64,000 nucleotides of DNA from Pseudomonas sp. efr-133-TYG-5 (GCF_030209175.1 NZ_JARVSM010000007.1:1-64000); one strand, 5' to 3'. Shown: positions 35,505-45,197, counted from the first letter of the stretch. Notes: generated by a model not told the origin, from the sequence alone. Numbers and translations: made by a program.

Positions 35505-36380
35505 ATGAACTGGGATGATGCGCGGGTCTTTCTGGCTGTCTGCCGTGAGTCGACGCTGCGCGGCGCCGCGCGAGTGCTGGGGGTGGATCAGGCCACGGTC
35601 GGGCGGCGCCTCACGGCGTTGGAAAAGTCGCTGAGTGCCACGCTGTTCCTGCGCACCTCCGAGGGCTATGCGCTGACGGCGGTGGGTGAGGCGGCGCTGA
35701 AGGCGGTGGAAAAAATGGAGCACTCGGCGCTGGAACTGCAACGGCAGATTCAAGGCCTGGATGATCGCCTGACCGGCAATGTGCGGGTCAGCACCACCGA
35801 TTCGCTGGCCATCGACTTCTTGATCCCGGCGATGGCGCGGCTGCACGAGCGGCACCCGGACGTCAGGGTGCAACTGGACGCCTCCACGCAAATCCTCAGT
35901 CTGGCCAAGCGCGAGGCCGACATCGCCGTGCGCAATGCCCGTCCGGACAATCCCGACCTGATCGCCCGGCGTATCGCACGTTGGCCGGTCGGCCTGTTCG
36001 CCGCGCAGGCGTATGTCGACAGCCACGGTGTGCCGGCGCCGGGGAGCGCGTTCGAAGGGCACGACCTGGTGGTCTACCAGCCGTACTTGCAGAGCAACAA
36101 AGACCTGACGCTGGTCTGCGAGCCGCTGAATCGCGGGCGCATCGTCGCCAGCCTGAGTTCCAGCCTGCTGGTGCGGCGCTCGATTGCCGCCGGCCTCGGT
36201 GTCGGCGAAATCCCGGTGTACATGGGCGAGCGCGACGGTCTGGTCAGGCTCTGGCCAGAGCGCACGCGACCGCTGCCATATGAAGTCTGGCTGGTGACCC
36301 ATGCGGATCTGCGCCACACGGCACGCGTCAGGGCCGTGATCGAGCAAATTGTTGAAGCATTCGCTCTGCAAAACGAATAG
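35505..36380 (+). CDS. LysR family transcriptional regulator
   Basis: The 291-aa protein has an N-terminal LysR winged helix (ARVFLAVCRESTLRGAARVL) and an effector domain. The start at 35505 follows TGGAGG. It is divergently paired with the MFS/quinone oxidoreductase genes, so these are the likely targets. The intergenic region carries TTGCTGCACTTGTGCAGCGA (35441-35460), with dyad GCTGCAC/GTGCAGC, a good LysR-site candidate. Confidence 0.9.
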   Translation: MNWDDARVFLAVCRESTLRGAARVLGVDQATVGRRLTALEKSLSATLFLRTSEGYALTAVGEAALKAVEKMEHSALELQRQIQGLDDRLTGNVRVSTTDSLAIDFLIPAMARLHERHPDVRVQLDASTQILSLAKREADIAVRNARPDNPDLIARRIARWPVGLFAAQAYVDSHGVPAPGSAFEGHDLVVYQPYLQSNKDLTLVCEPLNRGRIVASLSSSLLVRRSIAAGLGVGEIPVYMGERDGLVRLWPERTRPLPYEVWLVTHADLRHTARVRAVIEQIVEAFALQNE

Positions 36381-36416
36381 CCCGCCAGTGGCGGCTTCTG
36401 CTCCAGCGCCAGAATG

Positions 36417-36446
36417 AAAAACGGCCTTCAATGAAGGCCGTTTTTT
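36417..36446. terminator. Bidirectional terminator
   Basis: AAAACGGCCTTC/GAAGGCCGTTTT stem with T6 lies between the LysR gene and the convergent pirin gene. Confidence 0.88.
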
Positions 36447-36467
36447 GTGGGCGATAAACACCGTGCC

Positions 36468-37190
36468 TCACGGCATTTGCGGCAGCTCCTGCGGCCGCAG
36501 GTCGAACACCAGCACCTCGGCGTCGACGCCGTTGCTCAAGGTCAGGGCCTGTTCCTCGCGAACCCGTACGCCGTCACCTTCCTGCAATTGCACGCCGTTG
36601 AGTTCGACGCTGCCGCGAGCCACGTGCACGTAGGCATAACGGTCGGTGGCAAGCGTCAGCGTGGCGCTTTCCTTGCCGTCGAACAACCCGGCATAGACGC
36701 GGGCATCCTGGCGGACGGTCAGCGAACCGTCACTGCCGTCCGGGGAAATGATCAGTTGCAGGCGACCGCGTTTGGCCTGCGCACTGAAGTGCTCCTGCTG
36801 GTAGCGCGGCTTGGCGCCACTGACGTCCGGCACGATCCAGATCTGCAGGAAGTGCACCGGTTTGCTCGACGAGTGATTGAACTCGCTGTGAGCCACGCCG
36901 CTGCCGGCACTCATCAGTTGCACGTCGCCGGGACGGATCACCGAGCCGGTACCCAGGGTGTCTTTATGCTCCAGCGCACCTTCGAGCACGTAAGAGAAAA
37001 TCTCCATGTCCCGATGCGGGTGCTGGCCGAAGCCTTTGCCGGCGGCGACGCGGTCATCGTTGATCACCAGCAGGTCGGAAAAACCCTGCTCCCGCGGGTC
37101 GCGATAGCTGGCAAAGGAAAAGGTGTGGAACGACTTCAACCAGCCATGATTGGCGAGGCCACGATCGGAGGCTTTGCGAAGGGTCAGCAT
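36468..37190 (-). CDS. Pirin family protein (quercetin dioxygenase-like)
   Basis: The 240-aa bicupin has the N-terminal metal site GFGQHPHRDMEIFSYVLEG (His-His...Glu) and a second His in SGVAHSEFNHS, as in YhhW. Members show quercetin 2,3-dioxygenase activity or act in redox signalling. The divergent neighbour is a GlxA-type regulator. Confidence 0.92.
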   Translation of the reverse strand: MLTLRKASDRGLANHGWLKSFHTFSFASYRDPREQGFSDLLVINDDRVAAGKGFGQHPHRDMEIFSYVLEGALEHKDTLGTGSVIRPGDVQLMSAGSGVAHSEFNHSSSKPVHFLQIWIVPDVSGAKPRYQQEHFSAQAKRGRLQLIISPDGSDGSLTVRQDARVYAGLFDGKESATLTLATDRYAYVHVARGSVELNGVQLQEGDGVRVREEQALTLSNGVDAEVLVFDLRPQELPQMP

Positions 37191-37403
37191 GATGAAATCT
37201 CCTTTCAGGACGTGAATTCGTCCGAGTGAGGAGAAGGTTACTGGTTACCCTGCGGTGCAATAAGTAGATGGAAATTGAAATACTGTCTCTTTTAAGTTGA
37301 CAGTTGTGTGTGGTGGTTCACGCATTCTGTTTCGCACCAGACGTTTTCCCCGGCCATAATGCGGCCACGAATAAACGTTCATCGATCTCAGTGATGTCTC
37401 CCC

Positions 37404-38354
37404 ATGAAAACCGTGGCTATGGTGTTGTTTCCCGAGTTCCTCCTGCTCGACATGGCGGGGCCGCTCGAAGTGTTTTCGGTGGCCAACCGCTACCTGAAAC
37501 CACAGGATCACTATCAGTTGTCGACCCTCGGCACCGAGCGTGGCCCCTTGCGCGCGTCCAACGGCGTGGTGGTGCAGACCGACCGCCACATCGAGGATGT
37601 CGCGGAGCGTTTTGACCTGTTGCTGGTGCCAGGAGGCCCCGGGGCCTATAACGAAAGACACCCGTCGTTGCTCGCCTGGCTGCCGGGGGCGGTCGAGCGC
37701 GCCGAGCGCTATGGCTCGATCTGCACCGGTGCGTTCGTGCTCGGGCACGCCGGGTTACTCGACGGCTTTCGCGTGACCACCCACTGGAACTACACAGAAC
37801 GCCTGATCAAGGGCTTTCCCAAGGCGCAGGTCGCGACCGATCAGATCTATGTCGAAGATCGCAATCTGATCACTTCCGGCGGCGTCACCGCCGGTATAGA
37901 CCTGGCGCTTGCCGTGGTGGCGCGCGACTACGGCAAGAAACTCGCCCAGGATGTGGCCAAAGTGTTGCTGGTGGTGATGAAGCGCCAGGGTGGGCAGGCG
38001 CAGTTCAGCCCGCTGATGGCGGCGGTGTCGACGCAGGAAACCGCCATCACTCGCGTGCAGAACCACGTGCTGGAGCACCTCGACGAAGCCTTCAGCGTCG
38101 AGCGCATGGCCGGTCTGGCGAACATGAGTGCGCGGCACTTTGCGCGGTTGTTCGCCCGCGAGGTCAACATGACGCCCATGGAGTTTCTGCAGAACGCCCG
38201 TATCGACCGCGCACGCAACCTGCTGGAAACCACTGACCTGCCGTTGAAAACCGTGGCCTATAAAAGCGGCTTCGGCAGCGTGCGGCACATGCGCTTTCTG
38301 TTCGGCGAAAAACTCGGGCTGACCCCGGCGCAGTACCGCGAACAGTTCAGCTAG
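37404..38354 (+). CDS. GlxA family transcriptional regulator (DJ-1/PfpI plus AraC HTH)
   Basis: The 316-aa protein has an N-terminal DJ-1/PfpI-like domain (VAMVLFPEFLLLDMAGPLEV, with YGSICTGAFVLG around the nucleophile-position Cys) and a C-terminal AraC helix-turn-helix pair (RMAGLANMSARHFARLFARE). It is divergent from pirin across 213 bp and may regulate it. The ligand is unknown. Confidence 0.92.
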   Translation: MKTVAMVLFPEFLLLDMAGPLEVFSVANRYLKPQDHYQLSTLGTERGPLRASNGVVVQTDRHIEDVAERFDLLLVPGGPGAYNERHPSLLAWLPGAVERAERYGSICTGAFVLGHAGLLDGFRVTTHWNYTERLIKGFPKAQVATDQIYVEDRNLITSGGVTAGIDLALAVVARDYGKKLAQDVAKVLLVVMKRQGGQAQFSPLMAAVSTQETAITRVQNHVLEHLDEAFSVERMAGLANMSARHFARLFAREVNMTPMEFLQNARIDRARNLLETTDLPLKTVAYKSGFGSVRHMRFLFGEKLGLTPAQYREQFS

Positions 38355-38444
38355 AGCGCTTCTGTCCGTCATGGGCACCCCGATGTCCGTGCTGCACCCC
38401 GTGTGAGGCTTGTACCGTCATCGAGGGCTGCCAAGATAACGGTC

Positions 38445-39902
38445 ATGAACAGCCTCAACAATTCGCATGCAGCGTCGGTCCTGCGTTTCGGCCCGTACGC
38501 GTTCCATTTGCGCCAGCGGCTGATCCTCGACGGGGATCGCCAACTGCGTATGGGCGGCCGCGCGCTGGACATTCTCCAGGTGCTGGTCGAACGTGCCGGT
38601 CGAGTGGTCAGCAAGGAGCAATTGATCGCGCTGGTATGGCCGACGTCGGTGGTCGAAGAAATCAACCTGCGCGTGCATATCGCTGCACTGCGGCGTGCCC
38701 TGGGCGATGGCGAGAACGGCCAGCGCTACATCGTCAACGTGCCGCAGCGCGGCTACAGCTTCGTCGCCCCGGTGCACTGCGACAGCGCGGCGCAAGTGGT
38801 GTTCGAGAGCCTGCAGGCGCCACAGCACAACCTGCCGGCGCGGCTGACGCCGGTGACCGGTCGTGATTCGCTGGTCGGTGGCCTGGTGCGGCAATTGCCG
38901 CTGAGCCGGCTGATGACGATCACCGGCCCGGCCGGTGTCGGCAAGTCCACCGTGGCCCTGCGCGCCGCCGAACTGCTGCTGCAGCATTTCACCGATGGCG
39001 TGTGGCTGCTCGATCTGTCGCTGCTCGACGCCGATACCGCATTGCTGGCGCAGGTGCTGCACACCCTCGACAGCGATCTGCCCGGATTGCGCACTCGCCA
39101 TGCCTTGCTGGTGCTCGACAACTGCGAACACCTGGGCGAGGCCTGCCGGTCGCTGCTCGAACAGCTGTTCCAGGCCGCGCCGCGCCTGTCGATCCTCGCC
39201 ACCAGCCGCGAAGCGTTGCAGGTCAGCCTGGAAACCGTGCAGCCATTGCCGCCCCTGACGACTCCCGGAGCCGCGGCGTTGAACAGCGTCGAGGAAGCCA
39301 TGGGCTATTCGGCGGTGCAGCTGTTCGTCAGCCGCGCCCGTGCCCGGCAGCACGGTTTCAGCCTGCGCCAGCAGGATCTCAAAGCGCTACGCGATATCTG
39401 CCGACGATTGGACGGCCTGCCCCTGGCGATCGAACTGGCCGCCGCGCAAATCGATGCGCTGGCAATCGTCGGGGTGCAGGCGCAACTGGATAACTGCCTG
39501 CAACTGCTGAGTCACGGGCGCCGCACGGCGGTTTCCCGGCACCAGTCGATGAAAGCCGCGCTGGACTGGAGTTACCAACGACTGAGCGACAGCGAGCAGC
39601 AAGTGCTGCAACGGCTGTCGGTGTTCAAGATGGCGTTCACTCTGGACGCGGCGATTGGCGTGATCAGTTGCGCGCAGTTGCCGGCATCGACCTTGGTGGC
39701 AGTCATCGAACGGCTGGCGCACAAATCGTTGCTGATGGTGGAGCGGGGCGGTTCGCGGGTGCGTTACCGCATGCTCAACACCACGCGGCGCTATGCCCGC
39801 GAGCAATTGGAGCAGAGTGGCGAACTGAGCGACTTCGAACGCCGCCATGCGCGTTACATCGGCCGCGCCCAGCGCACCTCAGGCCTGCAATTGGCGGTGT
39901 AA
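38445..39902 (+). CDS. Winged-helix ATPase regulator, short form lacking the TPR region
   Basis: The 485-aa protein has an OmpR/PhoB-type winged helix (residues about 12-108, ending YIVNVPQRGYSFVAPV). An NB-ARC/AAA-like ATPase follows, with Walker A GPAGVGKST at 161-169 and LLVLDNCEHL as Walker B. The convergent paralogue (39879-42659) continues into a roughly 400-residue helical repeat region; here the protein stops shortly after the ATPase (ERRHARYIGRAQR). Its last eight codons run antisense through the paralogue's 3' end, so it is probably truncated. The ATG at 38445 is chosen by homology. The signal sensed is unknown. Confidence 0.82.
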   Translation: MNSLNNSHAASVLRFGPYAFHLRQRLILDGDRQLRMGGRALDILQVLVERAGRVVSKEQLIALVWPTSVVEEINLRVHIAALRRALGDGENGQRYIVNVPQRGYSFVAPVHCDSAAQVVFESLQAPQHNLPARLTPVTGRDSLVGGLVRQLPLSRLMTITGPAGVGKSTVALRAAELLLQHFTDGVWLLDLSLLDADTALLAQVLHTLDSDLPGLRTRHALLVLDNCEHLGEACRSLLEQLFQAAPRLSILATSREALQVSLETVQPLPPLTTPGAAALNSVEEAMGYSAVQLFVSRARARQHGFSLRQQDLKALRDICRRLDGLPLAIELAAAQIDALAIVGVQAQLDNCLQLLSHGRRTAVSRHQSMKAALDWSYQRLSDSEQQVLQRLSVFKMAFTLDAAIGVISCAQLPASTLVAVIERLAHKSLLMVERGGSRVRYRMLNTTRRYAREQLEQSGELSDFERRHARYIGRAQRTSGLQLAV

Positions 39903-42659
39903 CTCGTCGAGCAGCGTCTGCACCTTGCGCAGATCCGGAGTGGCATAGCCTTCGCTGAAGCGCTGGTAGATCGGCGACAGTAGTTGCAGCGCTTCGCGGT
40001 AGCGCGACTGGCGTTGCCACAGTTGCGCCAGTGACGTGGCGCTGCGCAGCTCCCAGGCGAGCGCGCCCTGGCGGCGGGCGATGTCCAGGGCCTGCTGCAA
40101 GACGCACTCGGCCTCGGCACTGCCGCCGTCAACCCTCAACAAACCTTCGGCCCGCGCGCGCAGGATTTCCGCGGTACTCCAGCCTGCCGCGCCGCTGTTC
40201 GCCCGCTCGAGCAGATCGGCGTCGATGTAAGCGCTGTCGAGCGTCACCATGATTTCCCTGACCAGCCCGCTGTTGTCCGAGGGCACCGACGTCGCGGCCC
40301 CGGCATCGATGACCTGCGCATAGTGCCGGCCCCAGGTATAGAACAGCAGCACCGAATGTTTTTGCGCCTGTTCCAGCAACAGTCGCAGCAGCGCGCGGGC
40401 GTTGGCGTGGTCGCCGTTGTAATGGGCGATCAGGCAACTGGCCAGCGCCAGGGTGTAGCAGATCGACGTGCCGTGGTTGATCTGCACCGCGATGTCCAGT
40501 GCCTGCCGCGCGGTGCGCCACGCTTGCTCGGGCAGGCCTTGCAGCCACAGCACCCGGGCGAGAACCGTCAGTGCAGCGACACTCTGATCGTACTGCACGC
40601 CGAAACCGTGGGTGAACCGGTTGAGGTGGCCGCTGTGGGCCATGCGCTGGATCACCTGCTCGGCATGGACTCGCGCCTGCTGCTGATCGCCGGCGTAGTG
40701 CAGCGCCAGGACGCGCAGACGATGGGTGCTCAGTGACAACTGCGGGTCGCCGTGCAGGCCGAGGCGATCGAACTGCTCGCTCTGCTCCAGCGCCATGCGG
40801 TAATCGCCGCGGCTGAGATTGACCGCCATGTGTCCGGACACCGCCCGCAGTTGCCCGGCCATATCGTCATGCTGTTGCGCCAGCAACCGGGCGCTGGTGA
40901 AGGCTTCGATGGTTTCCGGGGTGCCGCCCCAGGTGTGGTAGCAGGCGCTGCCCAGTGCCAGTTTCAGGGCGATTGCCAGACGTGGGCAGGGCTCGGCGCA
41001 GGCCTGCAGCAGGTCCAGCGCCTGACGCACGTAGCCGCCGTATTCCTTGAGCAGCGACAACTCTTGCCATAACGGCGCGGAAGTGGCGGCCAGACGCACG
41101 CCCAGATCCCGCGAGCCGTCGCCGTGCAGCGACCAGTCCAGCGCTGCGCGCAAGTCTTCCAGGCCGCGGCTGTAGCGCTCGATCCACAGCCCGGTGGCGG
41201 TGGTTTCCCAATCGCTCTGCGCCTGGTGCATCAGCGCCAGGCATCGCTCGGCGTGGCGTTCCCGGGTCGCGTCGAGCTCGGCGGCGTGGTCGAGTTTTTC
41301 CAGCGCATAACGGCGGGTGGTGTCGAGCAGGCGATAGAACACTTCTTCATCGCCGACTTCGACGTTGAGCAGCGACTTGGCCACCAGTTGGGTCATCGAG
41401 GCGAACACTTCGCCGGGCTCGATGTGCTGGCCGACGATCACGGCCGCGGCTGACTCCAGGGTGAAGCCGCCGCGAAACACGCCGAGGCGACGCAGGCAGG
41501 TCTGTTCGCAGCTGTTGAGCAGGTTGAAGCTCCAGTCCAGCGTGGCGCGCAGGGTTTCATGGCGGCCGAGGCTGCTTGGGTTGCCCGCCGGCAAGCGACC
41601 TTGCAACTGCGTGAGCAAACCCTCCAGGCCCAGCCCACCGACCTGGGCAGCGGCCAGTTCCAGGGCCAGCGGAATACCGTCGAGGCGCCGGCAGATCTCC
41701 ACGGCCAGCGGCAGTCCGGCGTCGCTCAATTCGAAGTTTTCCTGCGCGGCCATCGCCCGTTCGACGAACAGCTGCAAGGCCGAGAAGCCCATCGCCTGTT
41801 CACGGTCGAGCACGGCAATCGGCGGCGGGCAGTCGAGGGATTCCAGGCGCTGCACGAACTCGCCTTCGGCACGCAGGCTCTCGCGGCTGGTGGCGAGGAT
41901 GTGCACCTGCGGCGCGCCGCGCAGAATGCTTTCGCCGAGCAGCGCCACGGCGTCGATCAGGTGTTCGCAGTTGTCGATCACCAGCAGCATTTGCCGCTCG
42001 CGCAGACTGTTGACCAGGCACGCCAGCGGTTCGCCGTCGTGCAGGGACAGGTCGAGCAGGCTGGCCAGGTGCGAGCAGATCAGTCGCGAGTCGTTGAGCG
42101 GCGCCAGGTCGAGCAGGCGGATGCCGTCGCGGTAGCGGCCGATCAGTTGTTCGGCGACGCGCAGGGCGACGGTGGTCTTGCCGATGCCGCCGGGGCCGAC
42201 CAGGGTGATGCAGCGCTGGCGCGGCAGTTGCGTCATCAGGCTGTCGACCAGCGGCTGGCGGCCGATCATCCGCGTGCGCCGCAGCGGCAGGTTGTGCCGC
42301 CCGGCGTGGGCGGCCGGAGGATGCTCCAGCGCGTGTAACACGATCGGCGCGACAAAACTGTAGCCGCGTTGCGCCACGGTGACGATGTAGCGCTGCCCGG
42401 CCTGGCCATCGCCCAGCGCCTTGCGCAGCGCCGCCATGTGCACGCGCAGGTTGATGTCTTCGACGACGCTGTCCGGCCAGACGCCGGCGATCAATTGCTG
42501 CTTGCTGACTACTTCGCCGGCGTGGGCCAGCAGGATCAGCAGAATATCCATGGCGCGCCGGCCCAGGCGCAACGGCTGCTCGCCTTCGAGCACCAGACGC
42601 TGTCCGGGGTGGATCCGATAGGGGCCGAAACCGATGGCCTGATCCGGGGAAAGACTCAA
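39879..42659 (-). CDS. Winged-helix ATPase transcriptional regulator, full length
   Basis: The 926-aa protein has an OmpR-type DNA-binding winged helix (residues about 8-105), an NB-ARC-like ATPase with Walker A GPGGIGKTT (155-163) and LLVIDNCEHL, and a long helical TPR-like C-terminal half. This is the STAND/MalT-like plan in which ligand binding to the repeats switches ATP state and DNA binding. I chose TTG at 42659 because AGGAG lies 8 bp upstream and the reading matches the paralogue from there. A longer frame upstream has no ribosome-binding site. It overlaps its convergent short paralogue by 24 bp. Confidence 0.85.
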   Translation of the reverse strand: MSLSPDQAIGFGPYRIHPGQRLVLEGEQPLRLGRRAMDILLILLAHAGEVVSKQQLIAGVWPDSVVEDINLRVHMAALRKALGDGQAGQRYIVTVAQRGYSFVAPIVLHALEHPPAAHAGRHNLPLRRTRMIGRQPLVDSLMTQLPRQRCITLVGPGGIGKTTVALRVAEQLIGRYRDGIRLLDLAPLNDSRLICSHLASLLDLSLHDGEPLACLVNSLRERQMLLVIDNCEHLIDAVALLGESILRGAPQVHILATSRESLRAEGEFVQRLESLDCPPPIAVLDREQAMGFSALQLFVERAMAAQENFELSDAGLPLAVEICRRLDGIPLALELAAAQVGGLGLEGLLTQLQGRLPAGNPSSLGRHETLRATLDWSFNLLNSCEQTCLRRLGVFRGGFTLESAAAVIVGQHIEPGEVFASMTQLVAKSLLNVEVGDEEVFYRLLDTTRRYALEKLDHAAELDATRERHAERCLALMHQAQSDWETTATGLWIERYSRGLEDLRAALDWSLHGDGSRDLGVRLAATSAPLWQELSLLKEYGGYVRQALDLLQACAEPCPRLAIALKLALGSACYHTWGGTPETIEAFTSARLLAQQHDDMAGQLRAVSGHMAVNLSRGDYRMALEQSEQFDRLGLHGDPQLSLSTHRLRVLALHYAGDQQQARVHAEQVIQRMAHSGHLNRFTHGFGVQYDQSVAALTVLARVLWLQGLPEQAWRTARQALDIAVQINHGTSICYTLALASCLIAHYNGDHANARALLRLLLEQAQKHSVLLFYTWGRHYAQVIDAGAATSVPSDNSGLVREIMVTLDSAYIDADLLERANSGAAGWSTAEILRARAEGLLRVDGGSAEAECVLQQALDIARRQGALAWELRSATSLAQLWQRQSRYREALQLLSPIYQRFSEGYATPDLRKVQTLLDELHRQLQA

Positions 42660-42909
42660 CCGCTCACTCCTGCACTGCTGTTCATATGATCCTGCCCGTG
42701 TCACGCGAAGCCTGTGTGACGGGCAGGGCGGATCAGCTCTCCAGAGGCACGCAAGCCGTCTAATCCGCAGTATCGCCACATATTCCCGATGATCGGCCAG
42801 CAGCGCAATGCGCGCGGCTTCGCTTGTTTGTAGCGCAGATTGCCGGGTAATGCCGCAAGTCCTGCATTTACAGGATGAAAGTCACTTCGCAGACGGCGCA
42901 GGCGAAGAA

Positions 42910-42931
42910 AAATTAACAACGATTAACTCGT
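42910..42931 (+). promoter_or_regulatory. 22-bp motif, copy 1 (upstream of the flavodoxin gene)
   Basis: Core TTAACAACGATTAACTCGTC. It contains TTAAC directly repeated at 10-bp spacing, one helical turn, as AraC-type half-sites often are. It lies 64 bp before the flavodoxin ATG. An almost identical copy lies at 44069-44090 on the other strand, in front of the neighbouring araC gene. Confidence 0.6.
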
Positions 42932-42994
42932 CCCGCATCGGCTCTACGCCCAAAACTCCGGGTAATGGAATGCATACGTCCGGAGGACGCTGCG

Positions 42995-43564
42995 ATGAGC
43001 AAGGTAGTGGTGGTCTATCACAGTGGCTACGGGCACACCCGGGTCATGGCCGAGGCCGTGGCCCAAGGCGTGGAGCGCCACTTGGGCAGCGCCTGCCGGC
43101 TGATCGCGGTGGAGGATGTGGCAGCGCACTGGGACGAATTGCACCGCGCCGACGCGATCATTTTTGGCGCCCCGACCTACATGGGCAGCGCTTCGGCGGC
43201 GTTCAAGCAATTCATGGAGGCCACGGCGGCGTTCTACCTGGCCAAACCGTGGCGCGACAAACTCGCCGCGGGCTTCACCAACTCCGGCAGCCTGTGTGGC
43301 GACAAACTCAATACGCTGCTGCAGATGGCAGTGTTCGCCGCGCAGCATTCGATGATCTGGGTGGGGCTCGACCTGCTGCCGGCGCGTTCGACCGGTGGCT
43401 CTTTCGAGGGGCAGATGAACCGCCTCGGCAGTTCAATGGGGGCCATGGCGCAATCTTCGCTCGAGCAGCCACCGCAGTTTGCCCCGCCCCTGGAGGATCG
43501 CTGCACAGCCGCGCATCTGGGCGAGCGCGTGGCGCGTCTGGCGCAGCGCATGGCGCGCGACTGA
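42995..43564 (+). CDS. Flavodoxin-family NAD(P)H:quinone reductase (WrbA-like)
   Basis: The 189-aa flavoprotein has the phosphate-binding loop VVVYHSGYGHTRVMAEAVAQG and FGAPTYMGSASAAFKQF around the flavin ring, as in WrbA/NAD(P)H-dependent oxidoreductases. GGAGG precedes the ATG by 9 bp. It is convergent with the AraC gene 10 bp away, and both have the same 22-bp motif upstream. Confidence 0.88.
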   Translation: MSKVVVVYHSGYGHTRVMAEAVAQGVERHLGSACRLIAVEDVAAHWDELHRADAIIFGAPTYMGSASAAFKQFMEATAAFYLAKPWRDKLAAGFTNSGSLCGDKLNTLLQMAVFAAQHSMIWVGLDLLPARSTGGSFEGQMNRLGSSMGAMAQSSLEQPPQFAPPLEDRCTAAHLGERVARLAQRMARD

Positions 43565-43573
43565 ACACAGCGT

Positions 43574-43966
43574 CTATACGGCTTTGCGCACCATCCGGCA
43601 GCGCCAGGCGAACGGATTGATCCCCTCGCTGCGGGTAAAGATGTGGCAGAAGTGCGCCTGGTCGCAGAAGCCACACTCCAGGCTGATCTGCGTCAGGCTC
43701 AGGTCGGTGTGCTGGATCAGCAGCTTGGCCCGGGCAATTCGCTGGGTACGAATCCAGTCCTGCGGCGATTGCCCGGTGCTGCACTTGAATGCGCGGGAGA
43801 AGTGACTGCGCGACAGCGCGCAGGCGCGGGCCAGTTCAGTGACTTCCAGGCTCTCGCCGAGGCGTTCGAGAATCAGTTGTTTCGCCAGCCGTTCGCGCTG
43901 CGGGCTGAGGCCGCCGGTGCTGGTCTTGAGCGGTTCGCTGACGACGGTTTGCTGTAAGTGAGCCAT
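43574..43966 (-). CDS. AraC family regulator, DNA-binding domain only
   Basis: The 130-aa protein consists of a short N-terminus and the two-helix-turn-helix AraC domain (ELARACALSRSHFSRAFK and LSLTQISLECGFCDQAHFCHIF). There is no sensor domain, so it may be controlled by its own level. I chose the ATG at 43966. The shared 22-bp motif 103 bp upstream suggests autoregulation and control of the flavodoxin gene. Confidence 0.88.
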   Translation of the reverse strand: MAHLQQTVVSEPLKTSTGGLSPQRERLAKQLILERLGESLEVTELARACALSRSHFSRAFKCSTGQSPQDWIRTQRIARAKLLIQHTDLSLTQISLECGFCDQAHFCHIFTRSEGINPFAWRCRMVRKAV

Positions 43967-44068
43967 GGCCAAAATCCGTGTCGGGGGGAACGCACGGTCA
44001 GCGCCTTCCCTCAGGTCAATAAAACAACACTGCGCAGAGCATTCATTGTTGGACGGGCACCCTGGGCT

Positions 44069-44090
44069 GACGAGTTAAACGTTGTTAATT
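44069..44090 (-). promoter_or_regulatory. 22-bp motif, copy 2 (upstream of the araC gene)
   Basis: The reverse complement reads with core TTAACAACGTTTAACTCGTC, identical to copy 1 (42910-42931) at 21 of 22 positions. It is oriented toward araC, as copy 1 is toward the flavodoxin gene. It also lies 124 bp before the metallo-hydrolase gene on the other side. Confidence 0.6.
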
Positions 44091-44213
44091 CCGGCGCCGG
44101 GCGCTGAACTCAGCACATCGCTGCAAGTCCGCGGCGGGTGGATCGGGCAGGATGGCGAGGCTGAGGGCGGACCATTGGGGGCCGCAGGATTCGGCTAGAA
44201 CGAGGGAACAGGC

Positions 44214-45197
44214 ATGAAGGCTTGGTGTAACGGCGTCATCGGGCTGGCGCTCATGGCCGCCATCAGCGGTGCGATGGCGCAGGCCCCGCAGGTCGGCACA
44301 CAGGCGCCGGGCTACTTCCGCCTGGCGCTGGGCGATTACGAGGTGACGGCGTTGTTCGATGGCTACAACGACCTGTCGCCGAAACTGTTGCAGGGCATGA
44401 GCCAGAGTCAGATCCGCGCGCTGCTGGCGCGGCGCTCGATTGAAACCCCTGGCGTGCAGACCGCGTTCAACGCGTTTCTGGTCAACACCGGCAAGCAACT
44501 GATTCTGGTCGACACCGGCGCCGGGCAATGCATCGGTGCCACCGCCGGCCAGCTCGTGGCGAACATGCAGGCGGCCGGTTACCAGCCGGAGCAGGTCGAC
44601 AGCATTTTGCTCACCCACCTGCACCTGGATCACGTCTGCGGGTTGGTCGATGCGCAGCACCAGCCGTTGTTCAACAACGCCACGGTGTATGCGGCGCAGG
44701 CCGAAGCGGCCTATTGGCTCGATCCGCAGGCGCTGGCCAAGGCACCGGCCGCGGGCAAAGCATTCTTCAAGATCGCCCAGGACTCGACCGCACCTTACGT
44801 CGCGGCCGGACGCTTCAAGACGTTCGCCCCCGGCCAGTCGCCGCTGCCTGGCGTGGTCGAGGCCACCCTCGAAGCCGGGCATACACCGGGCAGCACCACG
44901 TACCGCTTCACCTCGCAGAACCAGAGCATCGTGTTCATGGGCGACCTGGTGCACAACCTGGCGGTGCAGTTCGAGCACCCGCAGGTGTCGATCAGTTTCG
45001 ACGTCAACAGCCAGCAGGCGATCCGCAGCCGCGCCGCCGTCTTCAGCGCGACGGCGGCGAGCAAGACCTGGGTCACGGCCGCGCACCTGCCGTTCCCCGG
45101 CATCGGCCACATCACTGCAGTCGACAAGCACTTCCAGTGGGTGCCGGTGGAATACGGTCCGTACAAACGCGCGGCCAAAGTACCGTTGATCGAGTAA
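44214..45197 (+). CDS. Exported metallo-beta-lactamase-fold hydrolase
   Basis: The 327-aa protein has a signal peptide (VIGLALMAAISGAMA) and the zinc motif THLHLDH (residues 134-140), followed by AGHTPGS and FMGDLVH. It resembles quorum-quenching lactonase- or AttM/MPH-type hydrolases of the MBL fold, but the substrate is not deducible. A LysR gene in the same direction follows 56 bp later. Confidence 0.87.
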   Translation: MKAWCNGVIGLALMAAISGAMAQAPQVGTQAPGYFRLALGDYEVTALFDGYNDLSPKLLQGMSQSQIRALLARRSIETPGVQTAFNAFLVNTGKQLILVDTGAGQCIGATAGQLVANMQAAGYQPEQVDSILLTHLHLDHVCGLVDAQHQPLFNNATVYAAQAEAAYWLDPQALAKAPAAGKAFFKIAQDSTAPYVAAGRFKTFAPGQSPLPGVVEATLEAGHTPGSTTYRFTSQNQSIVFMGDLVHNLAVQFEHPQVSISFDVNSQQAIRSRAAVFSATAASKTWVTAAHLPFPGIGHITAVDKHFQWVPVEYGPYKRAAKVPLIE

